The position numbers and the translations under genes were made by a program. DNA of 64,000 nt, taken from Streptomyces pyxinae (GTDB taxonomy: Bacteria; Actinomycetota; Actinomycetes; Streptomycetales; Streptomycetaceae). Shown here piece after piece: positions 60,049 to 64,000 of the stretch. The DNA lies in assembly GCF_024756275.1 (NCBI RefSeq), contig NZ_JANUGQ010000019.1:1-64000 (forward strand), written 5' to 3'. The notes beneath the pieces were generated by a model, which worked only from the letters and a program-made list of their open reading frames with translations, ran no database searches and was not told where the DNA came from. How positions within the stretch are numbered: the stretch's first letter is position 1; the number at the start of each line of letters is the position of its first letter.

Positions 60049-63000
60049 ATGCTTGAGCAGAACGACACCGGCACCGCCGGTTCCAGCACCGAAGAGAACA
60101 ACTCGCCCAGCGACACGCTGCCGCCGCGCCGCCGTCGCCGCGCCGCCTCCCGCCCCGCCGGTCCGCCGGCCGGGGGCGAGGCACCCGCCGCGGAGGCGAC
60201 CGTGGTCGCGGAGACCGCCGCCCCCGCCGAGACGGCGACCACGGCCGCCCCGGCCGCCGCCGCTGCCGAGGAGCAGGCCGAGCCGGCGGCATCCGCCCGG
60301 CCGCGCCGCCGCGCCACCCGCAGGGCCAGCGCCCCGGCCGGTACGCCCGCCGCCGCGCCGGCGGAGGCACCCGCGCCGGCTGCCGAGAACACCGAGGCCG
60401 CCGAAGAGACCGAAGAGACCGAGGACACCGAGGAGCAGGTGGCCGCCGAGGCCCCGGCCGCTCCGGTCGCCGCCGCCGAGGAGCCCGCCGCCCCGGCCCG
60501 TACCCGTCGCCGGGCGACCCGCAGGGCCAGCGCCCCGGCCGGTACGCCGGCCGCCGCCGCGTCGGTGGAGGCCCCGGCGCCGGCCGCCGAGGAGCCCGCC
60601 GAGCCCGCTGCCCCGGCCGCCGCCGAGGAGCCCGCCGAGCCCGCTGCCCCGGCCGCCGCCGAGGAGCCGGCCGAGCCGGTGGCGCCCGCCCGTGGTCGCC
60701 GCCGCGCCACCCGCAGGGCCACCGCCCCGGTGACCGCCCCGGAGGTGGCCGAGGAGTCGGTGGAGGCCCCGGCCACCGCCGAGGAGCCCGCCGTCGCGGA
60801 GCCGGCCGTGGCCGCCGCCGCCGAGGAGCCCGCCGCCCCGGCCCGTGCGCGTCGCCGGGCCACCCGTAAGGCCAGCACGCCCAGGGCGCAGGAGGAGGAG
60901 ACGGCCGCCGGGGGCGAGGAGCTGCCCTCCGGCACGGTCGCCCAGATCGCGTCCGACGAGGCCGAGGTGACCGCCGCCGAGGAGGCGGCGACCCGGGGCC
61001 GTACCCGCCGCCGGACCGGTGCGCCGCAGTTCACCGCCGAGCCCGAGCAGCGGACGCCCGAGCAGTCCCGGGGCCGCCGGGCCGCCCGCCCGGCCGTGGC
61101 GGTGTTCCAGGCCCCGGTCTTCGCGGAGCCGATGTTCCAGACCCCGGAGACCGCTGCCGCCGCCGCTGCCGCCGAGGCGGCCGGGCGCCGGGGTGCGCCG
61201 GCCGTCGAGTCCGGCGCGAAGGAGTCCGCCGAGGAGACCCCCGCCGCCCGTACCGCCGAGCAGCCGGAGACCGGCCGCCGGCGCCGTCGCCGCCGGGGCG
61301 AGCCCGCCGAGCAGCCGGCGCCCGCCGCCGAGCAGCCGCAGCCGGAGCGGGCCGAGCGGACGGAGCGGGCCGACGAGGCCGAGGAGCCCGAGGAGACCAC
61401 CCGGGCCGCCGGGGGCGAGGACGCCGAGGAGTCCGAGGACCGGCCGCGCCGCCGCCGTCGCGGTGGCCGCCGCCGTCGCCGGGGTGAGGGCGCGGACGAG
61501 GCCGAGCAGGCCGAGGGCGCCGAGCAGGACGAGCGGTCCGTCGGGGACGAGCGTCCCGCCCGGACCGAGCAGGACGAGCGGGCCGAGGCGCCGGAGGACG
61601 AGGAGGAGTCCGAGGAGGCCGAGGAGCACGAGGCCGACACGCCCTCCGCCGCCGGGACCAGCAGCTCGCGCCGCCGCCGTCGCCGCCGCCGCCGCGGCGG
61701 GGACAGCGGCCCCGAGGAGACCGCGGGCGACGAGGACGGCGTCCGTACCGTCGTCAAGGTCCGCGAGCCGCGTCCGGCCCGGGAGGCCGCCGACGAGGTG
61801 CAGTCCATCAAGGGCTCCACCCGGTTGGAGGCGAAGAAGCAGCGCCGCCGGGAGGGCCGCGAGCAGGGCCGCCGCCGGGTGCCGATCATCACCGAGGCCG
61901 AGTTCCTGGCCCGCCGGGAGGCCGTCGAGCGGGTGATGGTCGTGCGCCAGCACGGCGAGCGCACCCAGATCGGTGTCCTCGAGGACGACGTGCTGGTCGA
62001 GCACTACGTCAACAAGGAGCAGGCCACCTCCTACGTCGGCAACGTCTACCTGGGCAAGGTGCAGAACGTCCTGCCGTCCATGGAGGCCGCCTTCGTCGAC
62101 ATCGGCAAGGGCCGCAACGCCGTGCTCTACGCCGGTGAGGTCAACTTCGAGGCGCTGGGCATGGGCCACGGGCCGCGCCGGATCGAGACCGCGCTGAAGT
62201 CCGGCCAGTCGGTGCTGGTGCAGGTCACCAAGGACCCGATCGGCCACAAGGGCGCCCGGCTGACCAGCCAGGTCTCGCTGCCCGGTCGCTATCTGGTGTA
62301 CGTGCCCGAGGGTTCGATGACCGGGATCAGCCGCAAGCTCCCCGACACCGAGCGGGCCCGGCTGAAGACCATTCTCAAGAAGATCGTCCCCGAGGACGCG
62401 GGCGTGATCGTGCGCACCGCCGCCGAGGGCGCCAGCGAGGACGAGCTCCGCAGGGACGTGGAGCGGCTCCAGGCGCAGTGGGAGGACATCCGGAAGAAGG
62501 CCAAGAACGGCAACGCCCCGACCCTGCTCTACGGCGAGCCGGACATGACGGTCCGGGTGGTCCGGGACATCTTCAACGAGGACTTCTCCAAGGTCGTCGT
62601 CAGCGGTGACGAGGCGTGGGAGACCATCCACGGCTATGTCTCGCACGTCGCCCCCGACCTGGCGGACCGGCTCCAGCGCTGGACCTCCGAGGTGGACGTC
62701 TTCGCCACCTACCGGATCGACGAGCAGCTGATGAAGGCGCTGGACCGCAAGGTCTGGCTGCCGTCCGGCGGTTCGCTGGTGATCGACAAGACCGAGGCGA
62801 TGGTCGTGGTCGACGTCAACACCGGCAAGTTCACCGGCCAGGGCGGCAACCTGGAGGAGACCGTCACCAGGAACAACCTGGAGGCGGCCGAGGAGATCGT
62901 CCGCCAGCTGCGCCTGCGCGACCTGGGCGGCATCGTCGTCATCGACTTCATCGACATGGTGCTGGAGTCCAACCGGGACCTGGTGCTGCGGCGGCTGCTG

Positions 63001-64000
63001 GAGTGCCTGGGCCGGGACCGGACCAAGCACCAGGTGGCCGAGGTCACCTCGCTGGGCCTGGTCCAGATGACCCGGAAGCGGGTCGGCCAGGGGCTGCTGG
63101 AGTCGTTCTCGGAGACCTGCGTCCACTGCAACGGGCGCGGTGTCATCGTGCACATGGAGCAGCCGACCGGTGCCGGTGGCGGCGGCAACGGCAAGCGCGC
63201 CAAGAAGCGCGGCCGGGGCGGCGACGGCCAGGGTGCCGACCGTCATGAGCACACCGAGCCCGTCACCACGGGCGCGGAGGCGGCGGCCGAGCCCGAGACG
63301 GCGGCCGAGGTCGCGGCGGAGCTGGCCGCGCCGGTGTCGCTGGCCGAGTCCGTACCGGAGACCATGACGCCGGACGAGGAGCTGTACTCCAGCGTGGCGG
63401 AGGCCGAGGCGGCCGCGACCCGGGGCCGCCGGCGCCGGGCCACCCGCAAGGCGACCGCCCCGGCGGGCGCGCCGAAGCAGGCCGTCGAGGCGGCCGAGAC
63501 CGCCCCGGAGGTCCGGGAGGCCGCTCCGGAGACCCCGGAGGCCGCTCCGGCCGCCGAGGCCGCCCCGGAGGCTCCGGCCGCCGAGACCGCCGCTCCGGCG
63601 GAGGCCCCGGCCGGGCGTACCCGGCGCCGGGCCACCCGTAAGGCGACCGCCCCGGCGGGCGCGCCGAAGCCCGTGGCGGCGGCGGACAGCGCCGAGGCGG
63701 CCACCGTGGTGGTGCGCCCCGAGCAGCCGGCCGCCGAGCCGGTCACCGAGCCGGCCGCGTCCGCCGGGCAGCCGGCCGCCGGCGAGGCGCCGGAGGCCGG
63801 GGAGGCCCCGGTGGCCGCCCCGCCGCGCGCCCGTCGCCGGGTGGTGCGCAAGGTCACCGCTCCGGCCGGTTCGCCCTCGGGCACCGGTGAGGCCGCCGTC
63901 GTGGTGGTCCCCGCCCCCGCCCGTACCGAGGAGCCGTCGGCCGAGGCGGCGGCCCCGCAGCCGGACGCCGGGGCTCCCGAAGCCGCTGAGGCGGCGCCGG
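60049..64000 (+). CDS. rne: Ribonuclease E/G (5' 1,317 codons, runs off window)
   Basis: The central endonuclease of RNA decay and rRNA/tRNA processing. An unusually long disordered N-terminal region of about 650 residues is built of Ala/Pro/Glu blocks and Arg clusters. Then come the S1 domain (NVYLGKVQNVLPSMEAAFVD, about 665) and the DNase I-like catalytic domain with VVVDVNTG (Asp922) and VVIDFIDM (Asp966/Asp969). The zinc link is CVHC (Cys1024, Cys1027). A second disordered tail follows. Basic RRRATR[KR]A[ST]APAG motifs occur in both tails. This matches Streptomyces RNase E, whose scaffold regions flank the core. ATG 60049 has GGGAG upstream. The 3' end is outside the window. Confidence 0.93.
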   Translation, partial: MLEQNDTGTAGSSTEENNSPSDTLPPRRRRRAASRPAGPPAGGEAPAAEATVVAETAAPAETATTAAPAAAAAEEQAEPAASARPRRRATRRASAPAGTPAAAPAEAPAPAAENTEAAEETEETEDTEEQVAAEAPAAPVAAAEEPAAPARTRRRATRRASAPAGTPAAAASVEAPAPAAEEPAEPAAPAAAEEPAEPAAPAAAEEPAEPVAPARGRRRATRRATAPVTAPEVAEESVEAPATAEEPAVAEPAVAAAAEEPAAPARARRRATRKASTPRAQEEETAAGGEELPSGTVAQIASDEAEVTAAEEAATRGRTRRRTGAPQFTAEPEQRTPEQSRGRRAARPAVAVFQAPVFAEPMFQTPETAAAAAAAEAAGRRGAPAVESGAKESAEETPAARTAEQPETGRRRRRRRGEPAEQPAPAAEQPQPERAERTERADEAEEPEETTRAAGGEDAEESEDRPRRRRRGGRRRRRGEGADEAEQAEGAEQDERSVGDERPARTEQDERAEAPEDEEESEEAEEHEADTPSAAGTSSSRRRRRRRRRGGDSGPEETAGDEDGVRTVVKVREPRPAREAADEVQSIKGSTRLEAKKQRRREGREQGRRRVPIITEAEFLARREAVERVMVVRQHGERTQIGVLEDDVLVEHYVNKEQATSYVGNVYLGKVQNVLPSMEAAFVDIGKGRNAVLYAGEVNFEALGMGHGPRRIETALKSGQSVLVQVTKDPIGHKGARLTSQVSLPGRYLVYVPEGSMTGISRKLPDTERARLKTILKKIVPEDAGVIVRTAAEGASEDELRRDVERLQAQWEDIRKKAKNGNAPTLLYGEPDMTVRVVRDIFNEDFSKVVVSGDEAWETIHGYVSHVAPDLADRLQRWTSEVDVFATYRIDEQLMKALDRKVWLPSGGSLVIDKTEAMVVVDVNTGKFTGQGGNLEETVTRNNLEAAEEIVRQLRLRDLGGIVVIDFIDMVLESNRDLVLRRLLECLGRDRTKHQVAEVTSLGLVQMTRKRVGQGLLESFSETCVHCNGRGVIVHMEQPTGAGGGGNGKRAKKRGRGGDGQGADRHEHTEPVTTGAEAAAEPETAAEVAAELAAPVSLAESVPETMTPDEELYSSVAEAEAAATRGRRRRATRKATAPAGAPKQAVEAAETAPEVREAAPETPEAAPAAEAAPEAPAAETAAPAEAPAGRTRRRATRKATAPAGAPKPVAAADSAEAATVVVRPEQPAAEPVTEPAASAGQPAAGEAPEAGEAPVAAPPRARRRVVRKVTAPAGSPSGTGEAAVVVVPAPARTEEPSAEAAAPQPDAGAPEAAEAAP

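Noticed and set aside
59986..63252. A 1,088-codon minus-strand open frame opposite rne
   Set aside because: The plus strand encodes unmistakable RNase E domains; the antisense frame is Gly/Leu/Arg low complexity.

Overview
The window is chromosomal core DNA of a Streptomyces or very close relative. The evidence is GC well above 70 percent with third-position G/C bias, frequent GTG starts, a tig-clpP1-clpP2-clpX-valS-folC-ndk-mreBCD-pbp2-rodA-rne gene order like the one I remember from Streptomyces coelicolor, a mycothiol-type oxidoreductase, a class I terpene cyclase and a sporulation-type SpoIIE phosphatase. There is no phage, insertion sequence, CRISPR array or other clear mobile element.

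Layout. 1-165 is a G/C homopolymer block. 166-11.3 kb holds asd, a large secreted subtilisin-like protease, an AbiEi/DUF559-like protein, pepN, a DsbA-family oxidoreductase and superoxide dismutase with a Nur-like operator. 11.6-17.5 kb holds three paralogous amino-acid permeases with bioY between the second and third; the first two share a 77-bp identical stretch. 17.8-29.3 kb is more variable: rpiB-nei (overlapping), an Eis-like acetyltransferase, a SpoIIE/PP2C phosphatase, a DUF2637 membrane protein, an acyltransferase next to a terpene cyclase and a small membrane protein, a decayed gene remnant, a cation/proton antiporter with a possible ATC start, another acyltransferase and a small hydrophobic protein. 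29.4-29.8 kb has tRNA-Gly(TCC) and tRNA-Pro(TGG).

30-39 kb is the protein quality-control block: trigger factor, ClpP1 (with a ClgR-type operator), ClpP2, ClpX, a Pro/Gln/Tyr-rich anchored protein and ValS. 39-44.3 kb is an accessory island: an MpaB-like (DUF2236) protein fused to four EF-hands, a VOC protein, a saccharopine-dehydrogenase-like gene overlapping its TetR gene with a palindromic operator upstream, and a secreted CAP protein. 44.7-56.5 kb holds folC, a DUF4233 membrane protein and ndk, then the cell-wall elongation operon mreB-mreC-mreD-pbp2-rodA and a CYTH/CHAD protein. 56.6-64 kb has a radical SAM protein, its DUF2344 partner (apparent CTG start) and the 5' 1,317 codons of rne, which runs off the end.

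How they work together: Tig/ClpP1P2/ClpX form the folding and proteolysis module; MreBCD, PBP2 and RodA synthesise lateral or spore wall; FolC, Ndk, Asd and ValS are housekeeping metabolism and translation; RNase E is the RNA turnover hub. Many intergenic spaces carry GC-rich tandem repeats with units from 9 to 45 bp and long perfect terminator hairpins. Functions are assigned from motifs and family memory only; no database search was run.
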